Shown: positions 1 through 8,358 of the stretch, one piece after another
Position numbering within the stretch: the stretch's first letter is position 1
Layout of the letters: each line of letters begins with the position of its first letter
Program-made: the position numbers and the translations under genes
Origin: CAZBDU01 sp964490725
GTDB lineage: Bacteria; Spirochaetota; Spirochaetia; SZUA-6; DRHE01
Direction of reading: 5' to 3'
Assembly (NCBI GenBank): GCA_964490725.1
Contig: CAZBDU010000026.1
Location: 1 to 58,206 of the forward strand
DNA: 58,206 nt
Notes under the pieces: model-generated
The model's input: the letters and a program-made list of their open reading frames with translations, nothing else
Databases searched by the model: none
Told to the model about the DNA's origin: nothing

Positions 1-65
1 CCGGCCAGGCTGCAGGGCCGCCCCAGGGGGCAGGCGGGAGGGGCCGGGGCCGCCTCGCCGGGGAT

Positions 66-87
66 GGGCCGGCCGGACCGGCGGCCC
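66..87. other. GC-rich imperfect inverted repeat
   Basis: Bases 66-71 (GGGCCG) pair with 82-87 (CGGCCC), and the inner CCGG copies extend the stem with one bulge. There is no T-run. It could be the 3' end of a transcript entering from outside the window. Nothing else in 1-130 looks functional; the stretch is very GC-rich and noncoding. Confidence 0.3.
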
Positions 88-133
88 CTCCGGGCCGCGC
101 TGCGGGATCCCCGCCGGAGCATGCTGAAATTTC

Positions 134-164
134 TTGCGAATTCTAAATACTTATTGTAGAATTA
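134..164 (+). promoter_or_regulatory. Promoter plus inverted-repeat operator of the DeoR gene
   Basis: TTGCGA (134-139) and TAGAAT (157-162) are separated by exactly 17 bases, a good sigma-70 promoter in an AT-rich island. GAATTCTA (138-145) and TAGAATTA (157-164) form a 7-of-8 inverted repeat that overlaps the -10 box. This is what an autorepressor site would look like. Transcription should start near 169, only about 5 nt before the ATG at 174. Confidence 0.6.
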
Positions 165-173
165 TCGCCACCC

Positions 174-977
174 ATGACTGGAACCGCGCCGGAGCCGGCC
201 GGAAGAGGCATGCTGCCGAAGGAACGCCGCAACAGGATCCTCGAGCTGCTGGAGCGCAGAGGCCGCCTGAGCGTGCGCGAGCTGGCGCGGGAGTTCATGG
301 TCTCCGCTCCGACCCTCTACAAGGACGTGGAGGCCCTGGAGCGCGACCGCCGGGTGGAGACCTCCTACGGCGAGATCCGCCTGCCCGACCGCGACCGCTA
401 CCACCACGATTTCTTCCAGCGGCTCAAGTCCAACCGCTCCAGGAAGATGCGCATCGCCCGTTCGGCCGCCGCCCTGGTGGGCAGCGGCAACACCCTCTTC
501 CTGGATGCCTCCACGACCACCTTCTACCTGTGCGACGAGCTCAAGCGGCGGGGCTTCCGGGAGCTCACCATCGTCACCAATTCCCTCTTCATCCCGGTGG
601 AGCTCCTGATGCACCCCGCCTTTCGGGTGATCGCCCTGGGGGGCGTCCTGGACCGGGAGACCGCCGCGTTTGCAGCCGCCAGGCCGGAGCGCTACCTCGG
701 ACGGCTGCACGCCGACATTTCCTTCTTCTCCGCGGCCGCCGTAGACCCGCAGCGGGGCATCATGGACGCCTACATCCTGAACGACGTGCGCGTCAAGGAG
801 CTGTTCTTCGAGAACGCCGACCGCACGATCTGCCTGGCGGACTCCAGCAAGTTCCACAAGAAGGGCACGGTGAACTGGATAGGCTTCGATCGCCTCAAGA
901 CCATCGTCACCGATCCCAGCGTCGACCCCGAGATCCTGGCCCGCTTGAGAGGCCAGGGGGTGGAGGTGCTGCTGTGA
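174..977 (+). CDS. DeoR-family transcriptional regulator
   Basis: This 267-residue protein has the DeoR layout: an N-terminal winged helix (about residues 14-70, with RGRLSVRELAREF as the first helix pair) and a C-terminal phosphosugar-sensing domain (FLDASTTTFYL near 110, ADSSKFHKKG near 222). Such proteins usually repress sugar operons until a phosphorylated sugar binds. The recognition helix reads SAPTLYKDVEAL rather than the usual MTVRRDL. The ATG at 174 has no Shine-Dalgarno sequence but lies where a leaderless message would begin. An ATG at 210 behind GGAAGAGG is the alternative and removes 12 unconserved residues. The last codons overlap the next gene as GTGA, so they form one operon. 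Confidence 0.85.
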   Translation: MTGTAPEPAGRGMLPKERRNRILELLERRGRLSVRELAREFMVSAPTLYKDVEALERDRRVETSYGEIRLPDRDRYHHDFFQRLKSNRSRKMRIARSAAALVGSGNTLFLDASTTTFYLCDELKRRGFRELTIVTNSLFIPVELLMHPAFRVIALGGVLDRETAAFAAARPERYLGRLHADISFFSAAAVDPQRGIMDAYILNDVRVKELFFENADRTICLADSSKFHKKGTVNWIGFDRLKTIVTDPSVDPEILARLRGQGVEVLL

Positions 978-2005
978 ACGCCCGGGAGAAGTTCCGCGCC
1001 GCCATGAGCTTCGCCTCCCCGGAGCTCACCATGAAGACCGAGTTCGGCTACTGGGCTTCCGCCATCCGCCGATGGCTGGCCGAGGGGCTTCCGCAGCGTG
1101 CGCCCCTGCCGCAGGAGGCCCTGGACGGGGACCTGGTGCGGGGCTCGCTGCCCCTGGGTTCGGAGGGCGGGAGCGCAACCCGCTTGGGATCGGCGGAGCT
1201 TTCGGACCGCAACGTGATGCCGCTGCTGGGGCTGGACTCCTACCTGGCCAAGTTCCCCGTCGACTTCAGCCCCGGACTGCCCCGGCGGGTGCTGGCGGAG
1301 GACGAGGACTGGCGGGTCTTCGCCGACGGCTACGGGCTGACGGTCAGGGTGCTGAAGAAAGGGGCCGCCACCCCGCAGGTGCTGGACTACCCGATCAAGG
1401 ACAGGAGGGGGCTGGAGAGCTACCTGGAGCGCTACGACGGCAGCCTGATGCAGCGGCGGCGCGCCGAGGCGCGGGCCCTGGCCGCCGCCCTGAGGGAGCG
1501 GAGCTACCCGCTGCGGCTGGGAGGCGGGCCCTTCGGCTTTACCTTCTTCGCCAGGAGCCTCATGGGGGAAGCAGGCTACATGACGGCGCTGTACGACGAT
1601 CCAGGCCTGGTGCACCGCTTCAACGAGTTCTTCCTGAACCATGCCATGGAGTACTGGTCCGCCGTCCTGGAGGCGGTGGAGGTGGACTGCGTCATGATCC
1701 TGGAAGACGTGGCCTATCGAGGCGGACCCATGATCTCGCCGGCGATGCTGGAGAGCTTCGCCCTGCCGTACACCGCGCGGCTCTCGGACTTCGTGCGCCA
1801 GTACGGGGTGGACTGCATCGTCGTGGACTGCGACGGCCGCATCGAGGCCCTGATCCCTCTCTGGGTCCGAGGAACGGATGAAGAACCTGAAGGTCGGATT
1901 CGACGGCCGGTTTCATGGACGGCTTCTCGAAGGCGGGGCTGGACACCTTTGCCGCCTACCAGAAGGCCCTGGACAGGCTGGGCGAGCAGATGGGCTTCGA
2001 GATGA
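974..2005 (+). pseudogene. Truncated uroporphyrinogen decarboxylase-like protein
   Basis: The GTG start overlaps the stop of the DeoR gene, with GGAGG at 962-966. The product parallels the intact UroD-like protein at 13623-14789 along about 298 residues (matching KAEYGYW/KTEFGYW, LSDRNV, YPIRLGG/YPLRLGG, MISPAML). It then stops matching at IPLWV, near base 1867. The paralogue has about 85 more residues there, including its conserved tail, and no frame here contains them. Beyond 1870 the frame only reads through the next gene to a stop at 2005. I read this as an internal deletion that removed the C-terminus. Any protein made would lack one side of the barrel active site. Confidence 0.7.
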
Positions 2006-2327
2006 CCCATTACCCGAAGCCGGTGATGACGGTCCAGGACGCCCGGGCGGTCCGGGAGGATGTGGACGCCAGGGGACTGGACTTCCTGCTGCTGTTCCAT
2101 CCGGCCTACATCATCGGCGACAACGTCTACGAGCTGATGAAGGCTCGCGCTCCCATGGGGTTGTGGGCCATCGAGGAGCCCCGGGAGGAGGGGCCCATGC
2201 CCCTGGCCAGCTTCGTGAATCTCTGCCAGAACACCGGCATCGCCAGCGTGATGTTCAAGGGCCTGCCCAAGAAGGTCAAATGGTTCTTCGGGCCCCTGGA
2301 GGGACGGTTCTTCGCGCCGGTGGAGAC
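1878..2327 (+). pseudogene. N-terminal fragment of an L-fucose isomerase-like protein (frameshifted)
   Basis: GAGGAACGG precedes the ATG at 1878, and MKNLKVGF is a typical start for this family. The frame then shifts near 1911-1915; removing one T of the TTT before ATGGAC would restore it. It continues as GLDTFAAYQKALDRLGEQ to PKKVKWFFGPLEGRFF near 2325. That is only about the first 150 residues of a protein that normally has 450-500, so all metal-binding residues are missing. The sequence then runs in the same frame into an alcohol dehydrogenase with no gap, which marks a second deletion junction. Confidence 0.6.
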
Positions 2328-3094
2328 CGGCGCCGGGGTGCGCTCCCTGCGGGTCGGGCAGCGGGTGTTCAGCCGCAACTGCCGGCAGCCGCCCGGGTGG
2401 GCGGGCTCCTGGTGGGGCGGCCACGTGGAGTACCACGTGGCCGGGGAGGCAAGCGTCATTCCCCTGCCTGAGAACGTGAGCGTCGGGGCGGGCTCCGGGC
2501 TGCTCCTGGCTCAGGTCGGCTACAACGGGGCCACGAAGCCCCGGGTGTGGGCGGGGGAAACCGGCGGTGGTGATCGGCGAGGGGTTGGTAGGCCAGTACG
2601 CCGCGCAGGTGCTGCGCCATCGGGGAGCCCGGGTGATCGTCTCGGGGTTGAGCGCCTTCCGTCTGGAGCTGGCCCGCCGCTACAGCGCCGAGGAGGTCTT
2701 CGACAGCTCCCGGGGGGACCTTTCCGTCTTCCTCAGGCAGCGCTACCCCGGGGGCGCCTCGGTGGTGGTGGAGACGGCCAGCAGCGCGGCCACGGTGCGG
2801 CAGGCGGCGGAGCTGCTGGCCTACGGGGGGCAGCTGGTGCTCAACGGCTACTACCCGCCGCCCGAGAGCCTGATCGACTGGCACTGGCTGCGCGCCAAGG
2901 AGCTTACCGTGTACTGCCCCAACTCGCGCACGCGGGAGCGGCTGGAGAAGACCCTGGAGCTGATCGCGCTGGGAGCTCTCGAGGTACAGGGGCTGGTGAC
3001 GCACGAGCTGCCGGTGGAGCAGGCGCCCGCCGCCTACCAGCGCCTGCTGGGCCCCGAGGCGGACTACCTGGGAACGGTCTTCCGCTGGCGCTGA
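2328..3094 (+). pseudogene. Medium-chain (zinc-type) dehydrogenase, N-terminus missing and frameshifted
   Basis: Conserved medium-chain dehydrogenase sequence begins abruptly (ETGAGVRSLRVGQRVFS), so the first 50-60 residues with the catalytic zinc ligands are absent. The frame breaks at a G5 tract (2553-2557). Deleting one G gives VWAGKPAVVIGEGLVGQYA, a normal entry into the Rossmann fold. The rest is intact to the stop at 3094 (VVVETASS, GGQLVLNGYY, GLVTHELPVEQAPAAY). The family oxidises alcohols or polyols with NAD(P). Here it sits between a sugar isomerase fragment and a rhamnulokinase, so a polyol or sugar was probably the substrate. Confidence 0.65.
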
Positions 3095-3121
3095 GGCTCG
3101 ACAGAGAGAGGAGAAGCTGCC

Positions 3122-4609
3122 ATGAGCACCAAGCACTACCTGGTCTTCGACCTGGGGGCCAGCAACGGCCGCGCCGTCGCGGCTCATTTCGACGGCTCCC
3201 GGGTGGAGCTGGAAGAGGTCCACCGGTTCGACAACCGCCCCGTCTACCTCACCGGCGTCTGGTTTTGGGACGTCCTGCGGTTGTTCTCAGAGATCAAGAT
3301 CGGCGTCCAGAAAGCCGTGAGGCTCTACCCCGGGATCGCTTCTCTGGGGGTGGACACCTGGGGGGTGGACTTCGGCTTCCTGGACGGGAAGGGGCTGCTG
3401 CTGGGCAATCCGGTCCACTACCGCAACGAGCGGGGCAACGGCATGCAGGGAGAGGTCTACGAGAAGATGCCGGCCTACGAGCTGTTTTCCCTGTCCGGGA
3501 TCTTCCTGCTGTCGATCATGAGCGTGTTCCATCTCTACGGAATGAAGGTGGACGGCTTCTCACCGTTCGTGCACGGGCGGCGTTTTCTGATGATGCCGGA
3601 CCTGTTCCACTACCTGCTCTGCGGGGAGGCGGTGAACGAGTACACCAACGCCACCACAACCGCGCTGTACAACCAGAGCGAGAAGCGCTGGGAAAGCCGG
3701 ATCCTGGACCGGCTGGGCATCCCGCCGGGGCTGTTCGGCGAGCCGGTGCTGCCGGGTACCCGCATCGGCGCCCTGCAGGATGCGGTGTGCCGGGAGCTGG
3801 AGGTCCCGCCCATCCCCGTGGTGGCGCCGGCAACCCACGACTCCGCCTCGGCGGAGGCCGGGATTCCGGTCACCGACACGCAGAAGAGCTGGGCCTGGCT
3901 CAGCCTGGGGACCTGGGGGGTGATCGGCATGGAGACGGACCGGCCGGTAGTCACCCGCCAGGTCTTCGAGGCCGGCTACGGCAACGAGGGGGAAGCCCGG
4001 GGGGGCAGCTTCCTGGCCTGCAACATCAACGCCCTGTTCGTGCTGCAGCAGTGCCGCCAGAAGTGGATGAAGGACGCAGGCCGGGAGATTTCCTGGGAGG
4101 AGATCGTTCAGGCCGCCCTGGCCGCCGGCCCGGCGGCGGCCCACCTCGACGTGGACCAGCCCGCCTTTGGCCAGCCCCAGGCGGACATGCCCCGGGTGAT
4201 CGCCGGGTACTGCGGCCGGACCGGACAGGACAGCCCGCAATCGATCGGGGAGGTGGCGGCCTGCATCTACGAGAGCCTGGCACTCAAGTTCGGCTACCGC
4301 TTCCGCCAGCTGCAGGAGTTCACCGGCAGGCCCATCGAGCTCCTTCACCTGGTGGGCGGAGGGATCCGCGCGGAGCTCCTCTGCCAGTGGACCGCCGATG
4401 CCGCGGGCGCTCCGGTGGCCGCCGGCCCGGTGGAGACCTCGGTGGCAGGCAATCTCATCATGCAGATGAAGGGCACCGGCGACATAGGCTCCCTGGAGGA
4501 AGGACGGGAGATCATCCGGCGCTCCTCCGAGGTCCGGGAGTACGCGCCCCGGGAGAGGGGACGCTGGGAGGAGCTGGCGGGCCGCTACGGGGAGCTGATC
4601 GGGCCGTGA
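3122..4609 (+). CDS. rhaB: Rhamnulokinase
   Basis: The 495-residue protein is a full-length FGGY-family sugar kinase that phosphorylates L-rhamnulose at C1. The ATP-binding start DLGASNGR, LGVDTWGVDFG near residue 80, NATTTALYNQ near 178 and SLGTWGV near 262 are rhamnulokinase hallmarks. The C-terminal HLVGGGIRAELLCQWTAD is the adenosine-site glycine motif. AGAGAGGAG lies 9 nt before the ATG. It is the last and only undamaged enzyme of this operon. No rhamnose isomerase or rhamnulose-phosphate aldolase is present in the window, although the damaged isomerase upstream may once have supplied the substrate. Confidence 0.92.
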   Translation: MSTKHYLVFDLGASNGRAVAAHFDGSRVELEEVHRFDNRPVYLTGVWFWDVLRLFSEIKIGVQKAVRLYPGIASLGVDTWGVDFGFLDGKGLLLGNPVHYRNERGNGMQGEVYEKMPAYELFSLSGIFLLSIMSVFHLYGMKVDGFSPFVHGRRFLMMPDLFHYLLCGEAVNEYTNATTTALYNQSEKRWESRILDRLGIPPGLFGEPVLPGTRIGALQDAVCRELEVPPIPVVAPATHDSASAEAGIPVTDTQKSWAWLSLGTWGVIGMETDRPVVTRQVFEAGYGNEGEARGGSFLACNINALFVLQQCRQKWMKDAGREISWEEIVQAALAAGPAAAHLDVDQPAFGQPQADMPRVIAGYCGRTGQDSPQSIGEVAACIYESLALKFGYRFRQLQEFTGRPIELLHLVGGGIRAELLCQWTADAAGAPVAAGPVETSVAGNLIMQMKGTGDIGSLEEGREIIRRSSEVREYAPRERGRWEELAGRYGELIGP

Positions 4610-4635
4610 GCGGGCCGGGCCCCCTCCCGGCCCGC
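4610..4635. terminator. Stem-loop between convergent genes
   Basis: A perfect 10-bp stem (GCGGGCCGGG, 4610-4619, with 4626-4635) and a 6-base loop begins at the last base of the rhamnulokinase stop codon. There is no T-run, so it may act as a transcript 3' end or processing barrier rather than a classical intrinsic terminator. Confidence 0.5.
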
Positions 4636-4663
4636 CGCCGGCCGCCGCCGCTCCGTCGGGGCC

Positions 4664-6100
4664 TCAGTCGGTGAGGCTGTCGCAGGGCATCTTCAGGATG
4701 CGGGCCACCTTCGCAAGCTCGCCGGCGACCTCCGCGTGGACCAGGGCGAAGTGGTGGCAGATGCCCGCCTCGGCGATGCGGCTGAAGTACCGCTTGAGGG
4801 GAACGGCCGGTTTGAAGATGGTGTGCTCGAAGTGCACCTCCCGCGGGTGCGTGTCCACGGACTCTCCGCGGGCGATCTTCATCTCGTAGCCTCGCCGGCC
4901 CTTGAACAGCGTCACCAGGGTCACGGGCCCGGGCTCGGTGATGAACTCTGGCAGCACGCCGTTGAAGGGAGCGCGGGGGATGCCGCCGAAGTTGACGTAC
5001 TGGGTGTTGCGCAGCTTGGGACGGGTGTCCTTCCTGGCCATGGTGAAGCCCGCACTGCCGCCTTCGTGGCCGCCGAGGATCCAGTTCTTCTTCTCGTCGA
5101 ACATCAGGTGCTCCCAGAAATGAACGGGTTTGCCCGAAAGCTCCCGGACCATGAGTCCCGCCACGCTCACGGAGAGGTCCCCTTCGGCGGCCACCACCGT
5201 GCCCCGGTCGATCAGCCGGGCCATGCCCACGCAGGGGATCATGCCGCAGATGGGCGTCAGGCCCGGGAACATGTCGATGGCCAGGGCGTCCACCTTCTTC
5301 TCCTGCACCAGCCTCTCCAGGGCGATGGCCTGGCGGGCCGCGAGAACGACCTCCTCCCGTGGAGGCTCCACCACGTCGCAGAGCTCGTAGAGCTCCCGCG
5401 TGAGCTCCTGGGCCTCTTCCTCCCCCACGCGCCGCATCTGCTCCTGGAGCTCGGCGATGTAGAGGTAGGAGAGCGTGACGCCGGTCTGCCCCATCATGCG
5501 CGCCTCGTCGGGGAAGGTGTCGTACATGGGAACCCCGGCGCTCCTGTGCGGCAGGAACCCCACGTGCTTTCCCTGCAGTCGTTTGACGCACCTGGCTGCC
5601 CGGGCGTACTGCACTATCTCGGCGATGGCGTCCTCGTCCTCCAGGTGCCCGAAGACGAATCCCAGGTCGAAGTCCTCCCAAAGGCGCTTGAGGCTGCTGG
5701 GAAGCTGCGCGGCGCTGTTGGCTCCCCAGCAGGTCCCCGACTCGGTCAGGGAGAAGCGTTCCGGGATGCCCGCCAAGCCTTGCGAGTAGAACAGCACCGG
5801 GAAGATCCCCCTGGCCTCGTGGATCATGGCCACCGTCATCATGTCGTCGATGTAGGTGGCGTGATACATGAGCACGATGTCCGCCCCGCCCGCCGCGAAG
5901 GCGCGGCCGGCCTCCCGCGCGTCCCGCGCGTTGGCCACCATGAGGGGGTACAGCACGTCGCAGTGCCTTTCCAGCTTCTTCCTGAGGCGCCCGATGTCCC
6001 GCTCCATGGCTGCGGGCAGCTCGTGCATGCCGCATTCCTTCCAGTACTGCTCGATCCCTCCTGCGAACAAGCCGATCTTCGGTCTGCCGGTGACGCTCAT
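4664..6100 (-). CDS. L-fucose/L-arabinose isomerase-family protein
   Basis: The 478-residue protein belongs to the fucose/arabinose isomerase superfamily, which interconverts aldoses and ketoses with a bound metal. The N-terminal Rossmann half ends at about residue 180. The C-terminal half carries the expected ligand neighbourhoods: AAEGDLSVS (acidic), HFWEHLMFDEKKNWILGGHEGG (histidine region, written here as HFWEHL...GGHEGG) and GICHHFALVHAEVAG (C-terminal histidine). I chose the ATG at 6100 because AAGGGAAAA precedes it and MSVTGRPKIGLFAGG is a natural start; the longer frame is unconserved. It follows a binding-protein gene by 76 bases, separated by a hairpin, so the two are probably cotranscribed. 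The substrate cannot be read from sequence. Confidence 0.75.
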   Translation of the reverse strand: MSVTGRPKIGLFAGGIEQYWKECGMHELPAAMERDIGRLRKKLERHCDVLYPLMVANARDAREAGRAFAAGGADIVLMYHATYIDDMMTVAMIHEARGIFPVLFYSQGLAGIPERFSLTESGTCWGANSAAQLPSSLKRLWEDFDLGFVFGHLEDEDAIAEIVQYARAARCVKRLQGKHVGFLPHRSAGVPMYDTFPDEARMMGQTGVTLSYLYIAELQEQMRRVGEEEAQELTRELYELCDVVEPPREEVVLAARQAIALERLVQEKKVDALAIDMFPGLTPICGMIPCVGMARLIDRGTVVAAEGDLSVSVAGLMVRELSGKPVHFWEHLMFDEKKNWILGGHEGGSAGFTMARKDTRPKLRNTQYVNFGGIPRAPFNGVLPEFITEPGPVTLVTLFKGRRGYEMKIARGESVDTHPREVHFEHTIFKPAVPLKRYFSRIAEAGICHHFALVHAEVAGELAKVARILKMPCDSLTD

Positions 6101-6131
6101 GGTTTTCCCTTGCGGTGAGGTTGGAGTGGAG

Positions 6132-6162
6132 GGGGCCGGCGGACCGAGAGCCCGCCGGCCCC
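6132..6162 (-). other. Long GC hairpin after binding-protein gene
   Basis: GGGGCCGGCGG (6132-6142) pairs perfectly with 6152-6162 across a 9-base loop. It lies 15 bases after the binding-protein stop, inside the presumed transcript and before the isomerase gene. It lacks a T-run, so 3' stabilisation of the binding-protein message, or partial termination, is more likely than full termination. Confidence 0.55.
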
Positions 6163-6176
6163 TGGTCGGGCGCTTG

Positions 6177-7322
6177 CTACGGGGTTGCCTTGACCCGGTT
6201 CCACAGCTCGACGCGGCGGCCCGGATCTTCCTCGGCCAGCATGACGTGGATGGGGAAGGGCACCTCGTTGATGTCCATTCCGTACCACCAGCAGGCATCC
6301 AGGGCCGCCGGGTTGTAGGCCGACTTCCCGGCGGTGTTCACGATGCCGAAGCCCACCAGCTCGGCCATGTTGGACTGGCCCTCGTCGCTGATGATGTAGT
6401 CGATGTACTTCAGCGCCAGGTCCAGGGAAGCCCCCGAGGTCGGCTTGGTGATGGCCCAGCCGTCGATCCAGGAGATCGTGCCTTCGGTCATCGGGTACTG
6501 GGTGAACCTGTCCCTGATCCCTGCCTCCTGGAACTTGATGTTGATCAGCGCGTCGTTGCCGCCCAGCAGAATCAAGGCGTCCTCGTTCGCCATGATGTTG
6601 AACTCGGAATCCAGCCCCGTGGTGAGGGCCCGGGCGTTGCGCTTCCACTTCAGAAGCATGTTGAACACCTTGTCCCAGTCCTGGGGCTGGAAGTTGAAGA
6701 TGTCCTTCACCCCCGCCTGAATGGCGGCTATGTCGGTGACGTTGGTGGTCTCGTCGAAGAAGGCCGTGTAGCCCTTGGCCTCCGGAGCGGTGAGGATGTC
6801 GAGGGAGACGGTCCTGCCGTCCGGGCTCAGGTAGGGCTTCAGCATGGCCGGGGGAACCTTGGCGGTGTTGATCGTGATGGTCTGGGTACCCCAGGTCATG
6901 GGCACGTGGAACTTCTTGCCCGGCTCCAGCTGCGCGTATGGATGATCCCGGAAGAACTCGCCGATTTTCGAGTAGTTGCTCAGCTTGGAGGTGTCGATGG
7001 GTTGAATCAACCCCGCGTCGTAGTACAGCTTGACCCGCCCCGAATCGATGGAGACGATGTTGTACTCCCCCGGCGCGGCCTTGGTCTTGGTGAAGCACTC
7101 GTCCACGGTGCCGATGTAGGTGACGTTCACCTTGGCGTTGTACTTCTGCTCGAACGGCTCCACCCAGGTTGGCTCGGCGTATCCCTGGAAGGCGAGGATG
7201 CTCAACGTAGGCTTTTCGGCCTCCTTCGTTCCCCCTGCCCACGCCCCGGCGGCGGAGACGGCAACCATCACCGCCACGGACGTCGCGAGCAGCGTCAGAC
7301 GCTTGCGCTGTTTTCCGTTCAC
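6177..7322 (-). CDS. ABC transporter substrate-binding protein (PotD-like)
   Basis: The 381-residue protein has an N-terminal signal peptide (MNGKQRKR, then a hydrophobic core, then AGAWAGGTKEAEK). Its fold resembles the polyamine/iron type of periplasmic binding protein (COG0687): LSILAFQGYAEP at the mature start, DECFTKTKA, HVPMTWGTQTITIN in the hinge, and SWIDGWAITKPT late. It would capture a solute in the periplasm for an ABC importer. No permease or ATPase gene is next to it; instead it is followed by a sugar isomerase, so the ligand may be a sugar despite the PotD resemblance. It has a strong promoter of its own at 7452-7479. Confidence 0.82.
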   Translation of the reverse strand: MNGKQRKRLTLLATSVAVMVAVSAAGAWAGGTKEAEKPTLSILAFQGYAEPTWVEPFEQKYNAKVNVTYIGTVDECFTKTKAAPGEYNIVSIDSGRVKLYYDAGLIQPIDTSKLSNYSKIGEFFRDHPYAQLEPGKKFHVPMTWGTQTITINTAKVPPAMLKPYLSPDGRTVSLDILTAPEAKGYTAFFDETTNVTDIAAIQAGVKDIFNFQPQDWDKVFNMLLKWKRNARALTTGLDSEFNIMANEDALILLGGNDALINIKFQEAGIRDRFTQYPMTEGTISWIDGWAITKPTSGASLDLALKYIDYIISDEGQSNMAELVGFGIVNTAGKSAYNPAALDACWWYGMDINEVPFPIHVMLAEEDPGRRVELWNRVKATP

Positions 7323-7451
7323 TGGACTTCATCCTCCTTGTCCTTTGTTGGTTGAAGCGGGACCCCACCGGCGCGTCCCGCGTTCGGCGCCTCCATCATG
7401 CTTCGTCATAATAGCATAATCAATACTATATAAACATAAGCTGATGGGTTC

Positions 7452-7479
7452 AGTATAGGGCAAAGTCGGCTCTTGTCAA
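7452..7479 (-). promoter_or_regulatory. Strong sigma-70 promoter for the binding protein
   Basis: On the minus strand TTGACA (7479-7474) and TATACT (7457-7452) are 16 bases apart, a near-consensus promoter. Transcription would start near 7446, giving a leader of about 120 nt. The leader contains an AT-rich imperfect palindrome (ATAGCATAATCAATACTAT, about 7412-7430), which may be a repressor site. Confidence 0.65.
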
Positions 7480-7639
7480 CTTCTTTTCGGGCTTCACCGG
7501 GCCGAGCCGCGCCTGCCGGGCAGGGCCGCCGGGGGAGGCACGCTGCCCGGCCAGGGCCGCCAGGGGGGCCGAGCCGCGCCGCCCGGGCAGGGAGGGCCGC
7601 GCAGGGAAGCCTGCGCGGCGTTGCGGCGTTGCCGGCGCC

Positions 7640-7669
7640 TTGCGGAGCGGGAAGCCTTGCGGCTATACT
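7640..7669 (+). promoter_or_regulatory. Probable promoter of the ferritin-like gene
   Basis: TTGCGG (7640-7645) and TATACT (7664-7669) are 18 bases apart. The expected start near 7676 leaves a 70-nt leader with GGAGGGAGG just before the ATG at 7749. Confidence 0.5.
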
Positions 7670-7748
7670 CTTCAGCGCGGATGGAAGCCGGGCACGAGAG
7701 GACGGAGGCGGCGGGGAGCCGGACAGCCGTCTGGAGGGAGGCAGAGCT

Positions 7749-8228
7749 ATGGCATCGGGGCCGGGCTGGGATCTTTCCAGGTTTCAGGTCGAAGAGATCT
7801 ACAGGGTGGCCGTCAGCGTGGAGCAGGGCGGCTTCGACTTCTACAACAGGATCGTAGAGACATCGGACAATTCGCGGGTCAAGAACGAGATGCGGTTCCT
7901 GCGCGACGAGGAGGCTCGGCACAAGGCCTTCTTCCAGAGGCAGCTGGCGGCCAAGGGGGCGGCCGAGGCGGGGACGGTGAGCCCCGACCTCCAGAAGCTG
8001 CTGGAGAGCGAGTTCCTCCACCCCATGGAGGAGCTGTACCGCAGCCGCAGAATCGAGAAGAACACCGAAGCCCTCCGCTTCGGCATGGACATCGAGCAGA
8101 AGACGGTGGACTTCTACACGGCCCTCAGAGAGAGGCAGACCGACCAGGCGTTTCGCGAGGACCTGGACCTCGTCATCGACGAGGAACGAAAGCACAAGCA
8201 GAAGATCAACATCCTCCTGGCCTACTGA
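7749..8228 (+). CDS. Ferritin-like/rubrerythrin-type diiron protein
   Basis: The 159-residue protein is almost entirely helical and has the four-helix diiron pattern. The ligand motifs are EQGGFDFYN in helix 1, DEEARHKAFF in helix 2, DIEQKTVDFY in helix 3 and DEERKHKQKI in helix 4; that is, paired E and ExxxH motifs. There is no C-terminal rubredoxin domain, so it is the erythrin or ferritin-family form, probably involved in peroxide or iron handling in the cytoplasm. The ATG at 7749 follows GGAGGGAGGC; the longer upstream frame is promoter and repeat sequence. It is transcribed alone and seems unrelated to the sugar genes on both sides. Confidence 0.75.
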   Translation: MASGPGWDLSRFQVEEIYRVAVSVEQGGFDFYNRIVETSDNSRVKNEMRFLRDEEARHKAFFQRQLAAKGAAEAGTVSPDLQKLLESEFLHPMEELYRSRRIEKNTEALRFGMDIEQKTVDFYTALRERQTDQAFREDLDLVIDEERKHKQKINILLAY

Positions 8229-8358
8229 GGGGGCGCCGGGGCGCACGCGGCAGCAGCCGGGAGAGCCATCTACGGGCTCCTGCCGCCGCCGTCCCTGCTG
8301 CCGGCGGCGCCCCCGCCCCGCCCTGCCGTCGCAGTCCCTGGGGCGGACGCCGCCGGAG

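Larger units (their letters stand above)
7323..7748. other. Divergent intergenic region (426 bases)
   Basis: No gene is visible here. The left part is an AT-rich leader of the binding-protein gene. The right part (7491-7640) is extremely GC-rich and holds two imperfect copies of a 30-base unit starting GGGCCGAGCCGCGCC (about 7499-7528 and 7567-7596). The promoter of the ferritin-like gene lies at 7640-7669. Confidence 0.5.

Noticed and set aside
1915..4674. A single 919-codon frame spanning isomerase fragment, dehydrogenase and rhamnulokinase
   Set aside because: Only its first 200 codons show protein-like conservation. After the frameshift at 2553-2557 it runs out of frame through the dehydrogenase and kinase genes.
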